Part shown: positions 1 to 10,301 of the stretch, one piece after another
How positions within the stretch are numbered: position 1 is the stretch's first letter
How the letters are laid out: every line of letters begins with the position of its first letter
Source: Actinomyces weissii
GTDB taxonomy: Bacteria; Actinomycetota; Actinomycetes; Actinomycetales; Actinomycetaceae
Reading direction: 5' to 3'
Length of the DNA stretch: 64,000 bases
Assembly: GCF_016598775.1 (NCBI RefSeq)
Contig: NZ_CP066802.1
Location: 1,488,001 to 1,552,000, forward strand
Position numbers and translations under genes: made by a program
Notes under the pieces: generated by a model
What the model was told of the DNA's origin: nothing
Database searches by the model: none
The model's input: only the letters and a program-made list of their open reading frames with translations

Positions 1-700
1 AGGTTAGGTAGGCGGAGACCAGGCTGGAGGCCTGGGCACGGGCGCGGGGGGCGGAGGAGTCGGCCACCGTCCAGTCCCCGGAGAGCAGGGCCCCCAGCAG
101 GAGCATCGTGGCCGGGTCCACGTCCACGCTGCCAGCCGGGCGGCAGGTGCCGCACACAGCGCCCCCGGCCTGCACGTGGAAGCTGAGGTGGGGGCCGGGC
201 GCGCCGCAGCGGGCGCAGTCGAAGCAGGAGGGGGCCCAGCCTGCCAGGGCCAGGGCCCGCAGCAGGTAGGAGTCCAGCACCAGCCCGGGGGCGTGCCGAC
301 GGCGCGCCAGGGCGTGCAGGGCACCGTACAGCAGGAGGAACTGCTGGGGGGTGTCGGCGGTGTCCAGGTCCGGGTCGTCCTCGGTGAGGCGCTCGGCGGT
401 CTCCACCATGGTGGAAGCGCAGGTGAAGGCGCTGTAGTCCGCGGCGATGGTCCGGGCGAAGGGCGTGATGGTCTCCACCTGGGTGACCACGTCCAGGCTG
501 CGGCCCCGGTGGAGCTGCACGTCCACCATGGTGAAGGGCTCCAGGCGCGCCCCGAAGCGCGAGGTGGTGCGCCGCACCCCCTTGGCCACGGCCCGTACCT
601 GCCCGTGGGCGCGGGTCAGCAGCACGATGATGCGATCGGCCTCACCTAGCTTGTAGGTGCGCAGCACCAGCGCCTCGTCACGGTAGAGGGGAATGGGCAC
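1..700 (-). CDS. recO: DNA repair protein RecO (3' end beyond window)
   Basis: RecO helps load RecA onto SSB-coated single-stranded DNA in the RecF recombination pathway. I translated the minus strand from a GTG at 700 ([20 protein letters not shown]), preceded by a GAGAGG ribosome binding site. The N-terminal OB-fold has the expected GEADRI motif, followed by [18 protein letters not shown]. Further on is a four-cysteine zinc motif (CFDCARCG ... CGTC), usual in actinobacterial RecO. The frame stays open to base 1, so the last few residues are missing. It follows leuA on the same strand with a gap of about 120 bp, the usual actinobacterial arrangement. Family assignment is firm. Confidence 0.93.
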   Translation of the reverse strand, partial: MPIPLYRDEALVLRTYKLGEADRIIVLLTRAHGQVRAVAKGVRRTTSRFGARLEPFTMVDVQLHRGRSLDVVTQVETITPFARTIAADYSAFTCASTMVETAERLTEDDPDLDTADTPQQFLLLYGALHALARRRHAPGLVLDSYLLRALALAGWAPSCFDCARCGAPGPHLSFHVQAGGAVCGTCRPAGSVDVDPATMLLLGALLSGDWTVADSSAPRARAQASSLVSAYLT

Positions 701-819
701 GGCCCGATCCTCTCACCTGGGCGCCGCCCTCAGCAGCCTGACGCGCGGCCCCGGCAGCCCCGGCTTGCTCCCGCCGGACCAGCAGGACCCCAGACCACCT
801 GGCGGCTGCGCCGTCGGGA

Positions 820-2601
820 TCAGCGCAGGGCCCGGTTGACGGCGGAGATGACCGCCTTGAAGGAGGCGGTAGTGATAGAGGGGTCGATACCCACCCCCCA
901 CAGGACCTGCCCCCCGACCTCGCACTCCACGTAGGCGGCGGCGCGGGCGTCCCGCCCGGTGCTCAGGGCGTGCTCGGCGTAGTCCAGCACCCGCAGGCTC
1001 AGGCCCTGCGTCTCCAGCACGGCGACGAAGGCGTCCAGGGGGCCGGAGCCGGAGGCCGTCAGCAGCTTCTTCTCCTCCCGGTCCCGCAGGGTCACCGTGA
1101 GCACCGACTCCTCCCCGTCACCGGCGGAGGTCAGGGTGGCGCCCTTGAGGGAGAACCTCCCCCAGCGCTGGAGCCCGGCCTCGGGCGCGGCCTTGGCGGG
1201 CAGGTACTCGTCCGTGAAGATGCTCCACAGGGTGGCCGCCGCGACCTCCCCGCCGTAGGTGTCCGTGTGGCGCTGGATGATGCGGGAGAACTCGATCTGC
1301 AGGCGGCGCGGCAGGTCCAGGTTGTGGGCCTGGCGCAGCAGGTAGGAGACCCCACCCTTGCCGGACTGGGAGTTGACCCGCACCACGGCCTCGTAGGAGC
1401 GGCCCACGTCGTGGGGGTCGATAGGCAGGTAGGGCATCTGCCAGGGCACGGCCAACTCCGCCGCGACATCGTCCAGCCCGGCGGCCTTCTGGGCCTCGAC
1501 GGCGGTGGCACGGGCCGCGAAGCCCTTCTTGATGGCGTCCTGGTGGGAGCCGGAGAAGGAGGTGTAGACCAGCTCCCCGGAGTAGGGGGTGCGGGGCGGC
1601 ACGTCCATCTGCGTGGCCCGCTCCACCACGCGGCGCAGCTCGTCCAGGTCCGAGAGGTCCAGCATGGGGTCCATGCCCTGGCTGAAGAGGTTCAGGGCCA
1701 GGGTCACCAGGTCCACGTTGCCGGTGCGCTCCCCGTGCCCGAACAGGCAGCCCTCCACCCGGTCGGCGCCCGCCAGCAGCCCCAGCTCGGTGGCGGCCAC
1801 GCCCGAGCCACGGTCGTTGTGGTTGTGCAGGGACAGGCACACGTGCTCACGGTGGGGCAGGTGGCGGCTCATCCACTCGATCTGGTCGGCGTAGACGTTG
1901 GGGGTGGAGCGCTCCACGGTGGCAGGCAGGTTCAGGATGATCTCGCGGTCCGCCTCCGGCTGCCACACGTCCATGACGGCGGAGCACACCTCCAGGGAGA
2001 ACTCACGCTCCGTGTCCACGAAGATCTCCGGGGAGTACTCGTAGCCGAACACCGTGTCGTCCCCCAGGACCTTCTCGGCCCGGGCGAGCACCAGGCGGGT
2101 GCCGTCAGCCGCCAGGTCCCGCACCTGGGTGCGGTCCATACGGAAGACGACCTCCCGGAACAGGGGCGACAGGGCGTTGTACAGGTGCACGGTGGCCCGG
2201 GGCGCCCCCACCAGGGAGTCGATAGTGCGGTCGATCAGGTCCTCCCGGGACTGGGTCAGGACCGAGATGGTGACGTCCTCCGGGATCGCGCCGTCCTCGA
2301 TCAGGGAGCGCACAAAGTCGTAGTCGGTCTGGGAGGCGGCCGGGAAGCCCACCTCGATCTCCTTGAAGCCGATGCGCACCAGCAGGTCGAAGACCGTGCG
2401 CTTGGCGGCGGCGTCCATAGGCTCGATCAGGGACTGGTTGCCGTCACGCAGGTCGGTGGACAGCCAGCGGGGGGCCGCCGTCAGGTGCCTGGAGGGCCAG
2501 GTGCGGTCCGGCAGGTCCGTGTCCATGGTCGCGCGGAAGGGCCGGTACTTGCTGAAGGGCATACCGGAGGGCTGCTGGGGAGCGGGCAAGGCGGTGCGCA
2601 T
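820..2601 (-). CDS. leuA: 2-isopropylmalate synthase
   Basis: Catalyses the first committed step of leucine synthesis, condensing acetyl-CoA with 2-oxoisovalerate in the cytoplasm. The protein has 593 residues, normal for the long actinobacterial LeuA form. Visible motifs are LRDGNQSL (metal and substrate loop), EVGFPAASQTDYDFVR, SLHNHNDRG (the HxH metal ligands) and GCLFGHGERTGNVD. The C-terminal third is the LeuA regulatory domain, which normally binds leucine. The ATG at 2601 has an AGGAGA ribosome binding site six bases upstream. A leucine-rich leader ORF lies upstream at 2713-2760, suggesting transcription attenuation in addition to feedback inhibition. Confidence 0.97.
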   Translation of the reverse strand: MRTALPAPQQPSGMPFSKYRPFRATMDTDLPDRTWPSRHLTAAPRWLSTDLRDGNQSLIEPMDAAAKRTVFDLLVRIGFKEIEVGFPAASQTDYDFVRSLIEDGAIPEDVTISVLTQSREDLIDRTIDSLVGAPRATVHLYNALSPLFREVVFRMDRTQVRDLAADGTRLVLARAEKVLGDDTVFGYEYSPEIFVDTEREFSLEVCSAVMDVWQPEADREIILNLPATVERSTPNVYADQIEWMSRHLPHREHVCLSLHNHNDRGSGVAATELGLLAGADRVEGCLFGHGERTGNVDLVTLALNLFSQGMDPMLDLSDLDELRRVVERATQMDVPPRTPYSGELVYTSFSGSHQDAIKKGFAARATAVEAQKAAGLDDVAAELAVPWQMPYLPIDPHDVGRSYEAVVRVNSQSGKGGVSYLLRQAHNLDLPRRLQIEFSRIIQRHTDTYGGEVAAATLWSIFTDEYLPAKAAPEAGLQRWGRFSLKGATLTSAGDGEESVLTVTLRDREEKKLLTASGSGPLDAFVAVLETQGLSLRVLDYAEHALSTGRDARAAAYVECEVGGQVLWGVGIDPSITTASFKAVISAVNRALR

Positions 2602-2712
2602 AAGGGTTCTCCTGTGGGTGCTGCGGGTGTCCCAGGGCGGCGCCCGGCGTGGCGCGCTTGGGCCTGGGCTTGGCCAGCGCTACGAGTCTGCCACGGTCGG
2701 GGTGCTGGCCGG
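2602..2712 (-). promoter_or_regulatory. Putative leuA attenuator region
   Basis: This is the untranslated stretch between the leucine leader peptide and leuA. Two short inverted repeats could form alternative hairpins: a 7-bp pair GGCCAGC/GCTGGCC (2672-2678 with 2704-2710) and a CCCAGG/CCTGGG pair (2631-2636 with 2663-2668) around GC-rich sequence. This is the position expected for an attenuator governed by ribosome stalling in the leader. I did not compute a fold and no clear U-run is present, so the mechanism is inferred from the leader peptide. Confidence 0.45.
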
Positions 2713-2760
2713 TCAGACCCCGCCGCGGCGGCTAAGAAGGAGGTTACGTGTCACTCGCAT
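2713..2760 (-). CDS. leuA leader peptide (attenuator)
   Basis: A 15-residue minus-strand ORF, MRVTRNLLLSRRGGV, lies about 110 bp upstream of leuA. It has three consecutive leucine codons, CTC CTT CTT. CTT is uncommon in a genome this GC-rich, and rare codons for the end-product amino acid are the hallmark of amino-acid attenuators. Leucine-rich leader peptides upstream of leuA are known in actinobacteria. Low charged tRNA-Leu should stall the ribosome on these codons and favour readthrough into leuA. The ribosome binding site is weak. The upstream sequence from 2761 to 2992 holds a 17-bp direct repeat (2877-2893 and 2920-2936) but no other gene. Confidence 0.6.
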   Translation of the reverse strand: MRVTRNLLLSRRGGV

Positions 2761-2992
2761 GGCAATGACCGTAGTCCAGGTCACGTCCGCCTGGCAGCGC
2801 GGCCCGCAGTGTGGACGCCGTCGGCAGTCTGAACCCCGTCCGTAGCGCCCCCGGCAACCGCCAGCCCCCGCCCGCTGGCAGAGCAACCAGCCGAGCCGCA
2901 GAGCACCCACTAGCAGAGCGGCAGAGCAACCAGCCGGGTGGCAGAACCCAAGCCACCCGGCCCCGCCCTCGCACTAGCCCCGGGGAGGGCGC

Positions 2993-4276
2993 CTAGAAGC
3001 CCAGCTTGGACAGGGCCTTGGGGTCGGACTGCCAGTCCTTGGCGGTGCGCACGTGCAGGTCCAGGTAGACCTTGCGGCCCAGGAGCTGCTCGATGCCCTG
3101 GCGGGCGCGCACCCCCACCTCCTTGAGGCGGGCCCCGCCCCGGCCGATCACGATGGCCTTCTGGGAGTCGCGCTCCACGTACAGGCTGACCCGTACCTGC
3201 AGGCGCCTGCCCGCGCCCTTGACGAAGCCCGCCGTCTCCTTGTCCGCCGGGTCCACCAACTCATCGACGACGACCGCCAGCGAGTGCGGCAGCTCGTCAC
3301 GCACACCTTCCAGGGCGGCCTCCCGCACCAGCTCGCCGATCATGACCTGCTGCGGCTCGTCGGTGACCTCCCCGGTGGGGTACAGGGGCGGTGAGGGCGG
3401 CAGGTGCCCCATGAGCACCTCCTCCAGCACGTCCACCTGGTCGCCGCGCCTGGCGGAGACCGGCACGATGTCGGCCCAGTCCCCCAGGGCGTCCACGGCC
3501 AGCAGCTGCTTGGCCAGGTCCTCCCGGGAGACGGTGTCGGCCTTGGTCACCACGGCCACCACCGGACGGCGCAGGTCCGCCAGGTCGCGGGCGATAAAAC
3601 GGTCACCGGGGCCGATCTTCTCGTTGGCGGGGATGCAGAAGGCGACGACGTCCACCTCGGTGAGGGTCTCGCGCACCAGGTCGTTCAGGCGCTTGCCCAG
3701 CAGCGTCCTGGGGCGGTGCATGCCGGGGGTGTCCACCAGCACCAGCTGGGCCCGCTCCCGGTGGATGACGCCGCGCACGTTGTGGCGGGTGGTCTGGGGG
3801 CGGCCCGAGGTAATAGCCACCTTCTGGCCGACCATGGCGTTGGTCAGGGTGGACTTGCCAGCGTTAGGACGCCCCACCAGGCAGGCGAAGCCGGCCCGGA
3901 AGCCCTCAGGGACGGCGGGCACGATCACCGGGGCCCGGGTGGAGTCCCAGTCCCCCGGCTCCCAGGCGTCGTCCTCATCACAGTCATCAGCGCCGTCAGC
4001 AGCGCCGTCCTCGACGTCGTGCGCGCGGCCGCCGCCGTCGCCGTCCTCGTCCAGCGCCTCAGCCTCCATCTCCTCCAGGGCGTTGGGTCCGGCCATGAGC
4101 TCGGCGTCGGTGGGAAAACGGGGGCTGCGGGGCGCCGGGCGGCCAGGGCCCGCGGCCTGCGCCTCCGCGTCCTGTACGTCAGCAGCGTGCGAGTCAGCCG
4201 CCGGGGAGGCTGCGTCCTGCGGGTCGGCGGCGGGGTCCGGCTGGGGGGTGCGGTCTTGCTCAGTCATCGTGCTCAT
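2993..4276 (-). CDS. era: GTPase Era with long acidic N-terminal extension
   Basis: Era is an essential GTPase that binds the 3' end of 16S rRNA and assists 30S subunit assembly. The GTPase motifs are GRPNAGKST (G1), DTPGMH (G3), TKAD (G4) and SAR (G5). The C-terminal KH RNA-binding domain is [14 protein letters not shown] ... [10 protein letters not shown], ending ALSKLGF. The first 130 or so residues are an acidic, Ala/Asp-rich extension absent from most Era proteins (about 300 residues), probably disordered. The start overlaps the upstream CNNM gene by 17 bp. A second Met at residue 4 would shorten the overlap to 8 bp. It is co-transcribed with phoH, ybeY and the CNNM gene. Confidence 0.96.
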   Translation of the reverse strand: MSTMTEQDRTPQPDPAADPQDAASPAADSHAADVQDAEAQAAGPGRPAPRSPRFPTDAELMAGPNALEEMEAEALDEDGDGGGRAHDVEDGAADGADDCDEDDAWEPGDWDSTRAPVIVPAVPEGFRAGFACLVGRPNAGKSTLTNAMVGQKVAITSGRPQTTRHNVRGVIHRERAQLVLVDTPGMHRPRTLLGKRLNDLVRETLTEVDVVAFCIPANEKIGPGDRFIARDLADLRRPVVAVVTKADTVSREDLAKQLLAVDALGDWADIVPVSARRGDQVDVLEEVLMGHLPPSPPLYPTGEVTDEPQQVMIGELVREAALEGVRDELPHSLAVVVDELVDPADKETAGFVKGAGRRLQVRVSLYVERDSQKAIVIGRGGARLKEVGVRARQGIEQLLGRKVYLDLHVRTAKDWQSDPKALSKLGF

Positions 4277-5543
4277 CCTCCTGCTTGGGGGCGCGGGAGG
4301 CCAGTAGGCTCGCCACCTGGCGCCGCCGCCCGCTGCCCTCCTCCGCCTCTAGGCGCACACCCTGGACCACGCCCACCGCACCCGGCAAGGGCACCCGCCC
4401 GATGGCCTTGGTCAGCAGGCCGCCCGCGGAGTCGACGTCGTCGTCGTCGATCTCCAGGTCGAACAGCGCCCCGAGCTCGTCGATAGGCAGGCGGGTGGGC
4501 ACCCGGAACACGCCGTCGCCCAGGTCCTCGGGCTCGGGCAGGGCCCGGTCGTGCTCGTCAGTGAGCTCGCCCACGACCTCCTCCAGCAGGTCCTCCAGGG
4601 TCACCAGCCCGGCGATCCCCCCGTACTCGTCCACGGCCAGGGCGATGTGCACCTGGGTGGTCTGCATCTCGCGCAGCAGGTCGTCAGCCAGCTTCATCTC
4701 CGGGACGAACACGGCCTCCCGCACGAAGCCGGACACCGGCAGGGAGGCGTGCTCCGGGTGGGCGTCCACGCGCCGCAGCACGTCCTTGAGGTAGAGGATG
4801 CCGCGTACGTCGTCGGTGTCCTCACCCACCACGGGCACCCGTGAGTAGCCGGAGCGGATGAACAGGCGCAGGGCGCTGGAGGCGGGCTTGGTGGCGTCTA
4901 TGGTGACCATGTCCGTGCGGGGCACCATCACCTCCCGCACCAGCGTCTGCCCCAGCTCGACGACGCTGCGCAGCATCTCACGGTCCTCCTCCTCGATGGA
5001 GTCGGCCTCCCCGATCTCGTCAATCATCTCCCGCAGGTCCTCGGTGACCTCCGCGCGGGCCTCGGCGTCGGTCAGGGTGGAGGCGTGCCCGTAGTGGGAG
5101 TCGAACCAGCGCCAGGGGCGGCCCACGGCGTCCACCCGGGTCAGCAGGGGCGCGAGGGCCAGCAGGGTGGCGTCCGGGTTGCGGCGCCCCACGGAGCGCG
5201 GCGAGAGGCCCACGAGCAGCCCCAGTACCAGGGCGTTGAGCCCCAGGGAGACCAGCAGCACCAGCCACCAGCGCTGCACCACCCCGGACACCGCCAGGGT
5301 CAGGCAGACGGCGGCGCACATGTCCACGGCCACCCGCACCGAGCTGACGGTACCCAGCACCTCGCCGCGACGCTCCGCCAGCTCCCGCACCGTGCGCGCC
5401 CGGGGGCGCCCGGCCTCCACCAGGTCGTCGGCGGCGGCGCGGGTGGTGCGGGCCAGGGCGGCCTCCGCCGCTGAGAGCACCGCGCCCAGGGCCAGGGCCA
5501 CCAGGGCCAGCACCACCAGCAGGGGCACAGGGGTTCCGCTCAC
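4260..5543 (-). CDS. CNNM/CorC-type membrane protein with CBS domains
   Basis: A membrane protein of the hemolysin-C/CorC family (DUF21-CBS-CorC_HlyC), related to the CNNM proteins linked to magnesium export or homeostasis. The N-terminus (about residues 1-140) has DUF21 transmembrane helices. A tandem CBS pair follows ([17 protein letters not shown] ... [26 protein letters not shown] ... [24 protein letters not shown]). The C-terminal domain ([22 protein letters not shown]) is the CorC transporter-associated fold. It starts at GTG 5543, 12 bp after ybeY, and its stop codon lies inside era. The arrangement ybeY-CNNM-era is conserved in actinobacteria. The transported ion is not shown by the sequence. 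Confidence 0.93.
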   Translation of the reverse strand: MSGTPVPLLVVLALVALALGAVLSAAEAALARTTRAAADDLVEAGRPRARTVRELAERRGEVLGTVSSVRVAVDMCAAVCLTLAVSGVVQRWWLVLLVSLGLNALVLGLLVGLSPRSVGRRNPDATLLALAPLLTRVDAVGRPWRWFDSHYGHASTLTDAEARAEVTEDLREMIDEIGEADSIEEEDREMLRSVVELGQTLVREVMVPRTDMVTIDATKPASSALRLFIRSGYSRVPVVGEDTDDVRGILYLKDVLRRVDAHPEHASLPVSGFVREAVFVPEMKLADDLLREMQTTQVHIALAVDEYGGIAGLVTLEDLLEEVVGELTDEHDRALPEPEDLGDGVFRVPTRLPIDELGALFDLEIDDDDVDSAGGLLTKAIGRVPLPGAVGVVQGVRLEAEEGSGRRRQVASLLASRAPKQEDEHDD

Positions 5544-5555
5544 GGGCGCCGGGCC

Positions 5556-6004
5556 TCAGCGGTTGGCCAGGAAGGTGAGCAGGAGACGGCGCTGCAGGGC
5601 GAACATCTCCTTCTCCTGCTCCGGCTCCTGGTGGTCGTAGCCCAGCAGGTGCAGGATGCCGTGGGTGGTCAGCAGCAGCATCTCCTCCACGGCGCTGTGC
5701 CCGGCGGCCAGGGCCTGCTGGGCGGCCACCTGCGGGCAGAGCACCACGTCCCCCAGGGTGCCTGCGGGGGTCTCCGCCTCGGGGGTGCCGGGGCGCAGCT
5801 CGTCCATGGGGAAGCTCATGACGTCGGTGGGCCCGGGCAGGTCCAGCCAGCGCAGGTGCAGGTCGGCCATGGGCTCGGGGTCGATGAACAGGATGTTGAG
5901 CTCGGCGCGCGGGTTGACGTGCATATTGGCCAGCACGTGCTCGGCCAGGGCCACGAACTCGGCGCCGTCGACGGCGACCTCGGTCTCGTTGTTGACCTCG
6001 ATGC

Positions 6005-6008
<4 letters not shown>
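5556..6008 (-). CDS. ybeY: Endoribonuclease / rRNA maturation factor YbeY
   Basis: YbeY is a zinc-dependent endoribonuclease needed for 16S rRNA 3'-end maturation and ribosome quality control. The 150-residue protein carries the signature [11 protein letters not shown], whose three histidines bind zinc, and the upstream motif [10 protein letters not shown]. Its length is normal. Its ATG overlaps the phoH stop codon by four bases (ATGA), indicating translational coupling, and CNNM and era follow. The identification is secure. Confidence 0.97.
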
Positions 6009-7144
<1,136 letters not shown>

Positions 7145-7160
7145 CCCGGATTCTAGTGCC

Positions 7161-7241
7161 CTCCCCCTAACCCCCCACTTTCTTACCGCGAGACCGGGAC
7201 ATATGTACCGCGAGACCGGGACATATGTACCGCGAGACCGG
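7161..7241. repeat. Palindromic 22-bp repeat, array 1
   Basis: Two full tandem copies and one partial copy of a 22-bp unit (ACCGCGAGACCGG followed by GACATATGT) span 7185-7241. The preceding bases 7161-7184 (CTCCCCCTAACCCCCC then ACTTTCTT) recur almost exactly next to array 3b near 24947, in reverse orientation. The array lies just upstream of phoH. It belongs to a family of seven arrays in this window. Confidence 0.85.
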
Positions 7242-7780
7242 CAAGGGTTGCCTTAGTTACCCGGTGGTCTCGGGGCGGCCAGGGTGAGGGTCGGGGCTCT
7301 TGGCAGGGGGCGAGGTCCGCACGGGCGCCTGCCCACTCCCACTCAGCGGGCAGGGCCGACTTGGTCAGGGGAGCCTGGTCGCAGTGGTTTCGTGACTGGT
7401 TTCCGGAGCTGGCGGGCGGGGACCTGCCCAAATCGATGGCAAACGGCACGCAGCACCACCTGCGACCCGCATGATTCCGCGATCCTTGCCGGGGCACGCA
7501 GGGCCGAGGAAGGACTTTGTCATCGTTCCGGACGCCTGGCCGCCGAAGACGCCCCCCTCAAGGCCCTCGGACCAGCCTCGACGGCGGGCACGCGGCCCAC
7601 ACCCCTTCCCCCCGACCCGCACCCGGACACCATGCCCCGGCCCGCACCCCGGCACGCCGCACAGGGACAGATCCGAGGCGCGCCCCTGCTGGCGACCGGC
7701 CGCGAGCGCCCACCAGTCCCGCCGTCGCCGGCAGAGCCCTGAGGCACACCCGCCGATCGGACGGTGTTGCGACACGCTGC
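7242..7780. other. Long intergenic stretch, no gene recognised
   Basis: This stretch between repeat array 1 and the promoter of the Imm51-type gene has several short open frames on both strands. None gives a recognisable protein, a convincing ribosome binding site or a conserved motif. It may be the remains of inserted DNA, since phoH and rsmE are usually closer together in related genomes. I see nothing definite in it. Confidence 0.5.
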
Positions 7781-7783
7781 ACC

Positions 7784-7811
7784 TTGCTTACAATCTGGTT
7801 CCAGATATCAC
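7784..7811 (+). promoter_or_regulatory. Possible promoter with dyad operator
   Basis: A TTGCTT (7784-7789) and a TATCAC (7806-7811) are separated by 16 bp, resembling a sigma-A promoter about 70 bp ahead of the Imm51-type gene. A perfect dyad, ATCTGG TT CCAGAT (7793-7806), sits in the spacer, where a repressor could bind. Both matches are short, so this is tentative. Confidence 0.3.
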
Positions 7812-7876
7812 CGTCTAGAGGTTATTTTCAGTACTTCCCCAACCTTCAGGCTTGTCACCCAACGAGAGGCCCTGCG

Positions 7877-8242
7877 ATGACACTCACTGCGGCACCCCCT
7901 GCGCCCAGCCGAATTCGCTTGCGCGACGCCGAGGACGGCTCCTTCACCACCTGCTTCTTTGACGTGGCGGGTTTTAGCACCTCCAGCACCGTGCAGGCCC
8001 TGGGACACGAGCCCAACGGCTACTTCTGGGAGGGCGTGGTGCGTTGGCTGGTCGACCGCGGCGAGCTCCCGGACGTTCAGACCGACCCTGAGGGCACCAT
8101 GTTCTACGCCTACGGTGACCGCGCCGACACGGAACAGCTGGCCACCTGCCTGATGCGCTACCTCACCGACGACGAGGCCATCACCGCACTAGTCACCGCG
8201 GCCGACGCCGTCGGCTTTGACTTCGACGACGACCTGCGCTGA
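7877..8242 (+). CDS. Imm51-family immunity protein (orphan)
   Basis: A 121-residue acidic protein starting at ATG 7877. It resembles the Imm51 immunity family of polymorphic toxin systems, with the pattern NGYFWEGVVRWLVD, then DPEGTMFYAYGD, then a C-terminal helix pair of the type LATCLMRYLTDDEAI. Imm51 proteins neutralise secreted nuclease or other toxin domains. No toxin gene is visible nearby, so this looks like an orphan immunity gene, possibly protecting against competitors. The reading frame extends further upstream, but that part is Arg/Pro-rich shadow sequence with no homology, so I took the downstream ATG. Family assignment is by motif recognition only. Confidence 0.7.
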   Translation: MTLTAAPPAPSRIRLRDAEDGSFTTCFFDVAGFSTSSTVQALGHEPNGYFWEGVVRWLVDRGELPDVQTDPEGTMFYAYGDRADTEQLATCLMRYLTDDEAITALVTAADAVGFDFDDDLR

Positions 8243-8454
8243 GCGGTGCTACAGGCCGGGCGGGATCACTCCAGCCCCCACTACCAGCCACGAGCCCTTT
8301 ATCGGCGCCTACCTGGCCAGCACCCACCCAGCACCCGCAGCACCCTCGCCTCCGGTAACACACCAGCCCCTAGTGCGCCACGCCATTGTGCAGCAGCCGA
8401 TCCTGTGCTTCACTGCGTCTTTCTGACACCGTGTCACCACTTTTAGGAGCCTTC

Positions 8455-8892
8455 ATGGAGAAGCTGCTGTTCCGTTCCTCTGCCATCTGGGCCGTGCTCG
8501 GCCTGCTCAGCGGCGTCTACTACCGTGAGCTCACCCGCTTCCAGGGCTGGGACCACCCGACCTTCACCCAGCTGTCCACCGTGCACACGCACACCCTGGT
8601 GCTCGGCTGCCTGTTCATGCTGGTGATGCTGGCCCTGGAGCGGGTCTTCCGGGTCTCCCAGCACTCTCCGCTGGCTGCCAAGGCCTATGTGGTCTGGAAC
8701 GTGGGGGTCGGTTGGACGGTGCTGATGCAGACCGTCAAGGGGACCCTGCAGGTCACTGGCCAGGAGCTCTACTCCAGCCCCGCCATCGCCGGGATCTCCG
8801 GCCTGGGGCACATCATCCTGACCGCAGGCTTCGCCCTGTACTTCCACGCCCTGGCCAAGGCGGTCAAGGCCCCCGCTGAAACCAGTGACTGA
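8455..8892 (+). CDS. DUF2871 family membrane protein
   Basis: A 145-residue integral membrane protein with four predicted helices (roughly residues 8-24, 43-62, 76-94 and 110-130). It matches DUF2871: opening MEKLLFRSSAIWAVLGLLSGVYYRELT, then LSTVHTHTLVLGCLFMLVMLALE. The conserved histidines in STVHTHTLVLG are typical of this family, which resembles heme-copper-oxidase-like four-helix proteins. Its function is unknown. The ATG at 8455 is preceded by AGGAGC at a good distance; an upstream in-frame start would add residues without homology. It stands alone, between the Imm51-type gene and the convergent rsmE. Confidence 0.85.
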   Translation: MEKLLFRSSAIWAVLGLLSGVYYRELTRFQGWDHPTFTQLSTVHTHTLVLGCLFMLVMLALERVFRVSQHSPLAAKAYVVWNVGVGWTVLMQTVKGTLQVTGQELYSSPAIAGISGLGHIILTAGFALYFHALAKAVKAPAETSD

Positions 8893-9135
8893 GACCAGCC
8901 GCTGAGACCGATGGCCGCACCGGCCCTTCGGCAGGTGCCACTGCCTGGCCAGCAGCCAGTGCTAACGGCACCAGCTGGATCATGGCACCAGCCAGCCAGC
9001 CAGCCAAGTCTCGTCGGTCCAGGGCCCCGCCAGCCCAGGGAACCAGCCATCCCGGTCCCGTCGGCAGGCACACGCACCCAGGTAGGCACTTCGCCGCCTG
9101 GGTGCGCTCTTTCCGGCCCCAGGTGGCTGCCCTCG

Positions 9136-10023
9136 CTAGCCCTGCTCCTGCGGCTCCCACAGTCCTGCCCGCTGGGCCAGCACGGCCAGCGCCACCGGCC
9201 CCGCCGAGGCGGTGCGCATGACGTGCGGCCCCAGGCGGACCGTGACCGCCCCGGCCTCCTCCAGCGCCGCCGTCTCCGCCGCGCTGATCCCGCCCTCCGG
9301 GCCGACGACGACGGCCAGCACCGGTGCCAGCCCCGCCGTCGCCCCCAGGACCGCGGTACTCTCTGCCGCCTCTGTGCCTTCTGCCACGCCCGCAGCAGCC
9401 TGCGATACCGGAGCAGGCAGGGTGGCCCCGCTGATCGGCGCGCTGGCCTCCTCGTGCAGCACCAGCACCACGCCCCCGGCGGACACCACCTGGGCCACCC
9501 AGGTGCACAGCTCCGGGGTGCCTCGCAGCCCCTCCACCACCGGCACCCGGGCGCGCCGCGCCTGCTTGGACGCCTCCTGGGCGGTGGCCTGCCAGCGTTC
9601 CTGGCCCTTAGCGGCCTTAGGGCCCTTCCAGACGGACACGCAGCGCTCGGACTGCCAGGGCAGGACCAGGTCCACCCCCACCTCCGTGGCCGTCTCCACC
9701 GCCTGGGCGTCCCGGTCCCCCTTGGCCAGGGCCTGCACCAGGGCCAGGCGCAGCGGGGCGGGCCGCTCCTGCACCCGCTCCAGGACCTTCACGGCCAGCT
9801 GGTCCTTGCGGTCCCGGCCCCCCGACTCCAGCACCTCGCACACCAGGCGCAGCCCGACGCCGTCCACCAGGTCCACCCTCTCGCCCACCCGCAGGCGGCG
9901 CACGCTGACAGCGTGGCGGGCCTCCGGCCCCAGGAGGGAGAAGACGTCCCCCGCCCGTGCAGCGGCGGCGGCTCCGGCGGGCGAGGTGGTCTGGGCGGTG
10001 AGGACGAACACGGGTGCGGTCAC
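9136..10023 (-). CDS. rsmE: 16S rRNA (uracil-1498-N3) methyltransferase
   Basis: RsmE methylates N3 of U1498 in 16S rRNA, using S-adenosylmethionine. The C-terminal SPOUT trefoil-knot domain shows VVVGPEGGISAAE and VRLGPHVMRTASAGPVALAVL. The N-terminal PUA-like domain has RHAVSVRRLRVGERVDLVDG. At 295 residues it is longer than the usual 240-250. The extra length comes from an Ala/Gly-rich insert (about residues 200-225) between the two halves of the SPOUT domain. It lies near dnaJ-hrcA as in other actinobacteria, but a plus-strand YggS gene separates them. Confidence 0.95.
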   Translation of the reverse strand: MTAPVFVLTAQTTSPAGAAAAARAGDVFSLLGPEARHAVSVRRLRVGERVDLVDGVGLRLVCEVLESGGRDRKDQLAVKVLERVQERPAPLRLALVQALAKGDRDAQAVETATEVGVDLVLPWQSERCVSVWKGPKAAKGQERWQATAQEASKQARRARVPVVEGLRGTPELCTWVAQVVSAGGVVLVLHEEASAPISGATLPAPVSQAAAGVAEGTEAAESTAVLGATAGLAPVLAVVVGPEGGISAAETAALEEAGAVTVRLGPHVMRTASAGPVALAVLAQRAGLWEPQEQG

Positions 10024-10301
10024 GCCCCCAGGCTACCGGGCTCCCCACCCCGCTGGCCGGAGGGCTCAGGCCCCCTGGACGCCGCGCCCCCACGCGCCCC
10101 TGCAGGGTCCCTCCCCGCGGCCAATAGCCTCCCCTGCGGCCCCCGGAGACGCCGCAGCACCCAGCGCGTCCCTGCCCAGAACCAACCTGACGACACCGCA
10201 CCCCCGGCCCCGGGCAGAACCACGATGCTGCTGCACGCAGGCCCTCTCCCGGCCGCTGTGGCCCGGACCGGGAGACCCGCACCGGTGCTAGCGTCCCACC
10301 C

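Noticed and set aside
970..2832. 620-residue open frame antisense to leuA
   Set aside because: It is a GC-bias shadow: Gly/Val/His/Gln-rich, no family motifs, and fully overlaps the well-supported leuA.
7517..7876. Upstream extension of the Imm51-type protein
   Set aside because: Arg/Pro-rich, without homology; the ATG at 7877 gives the full known domain.
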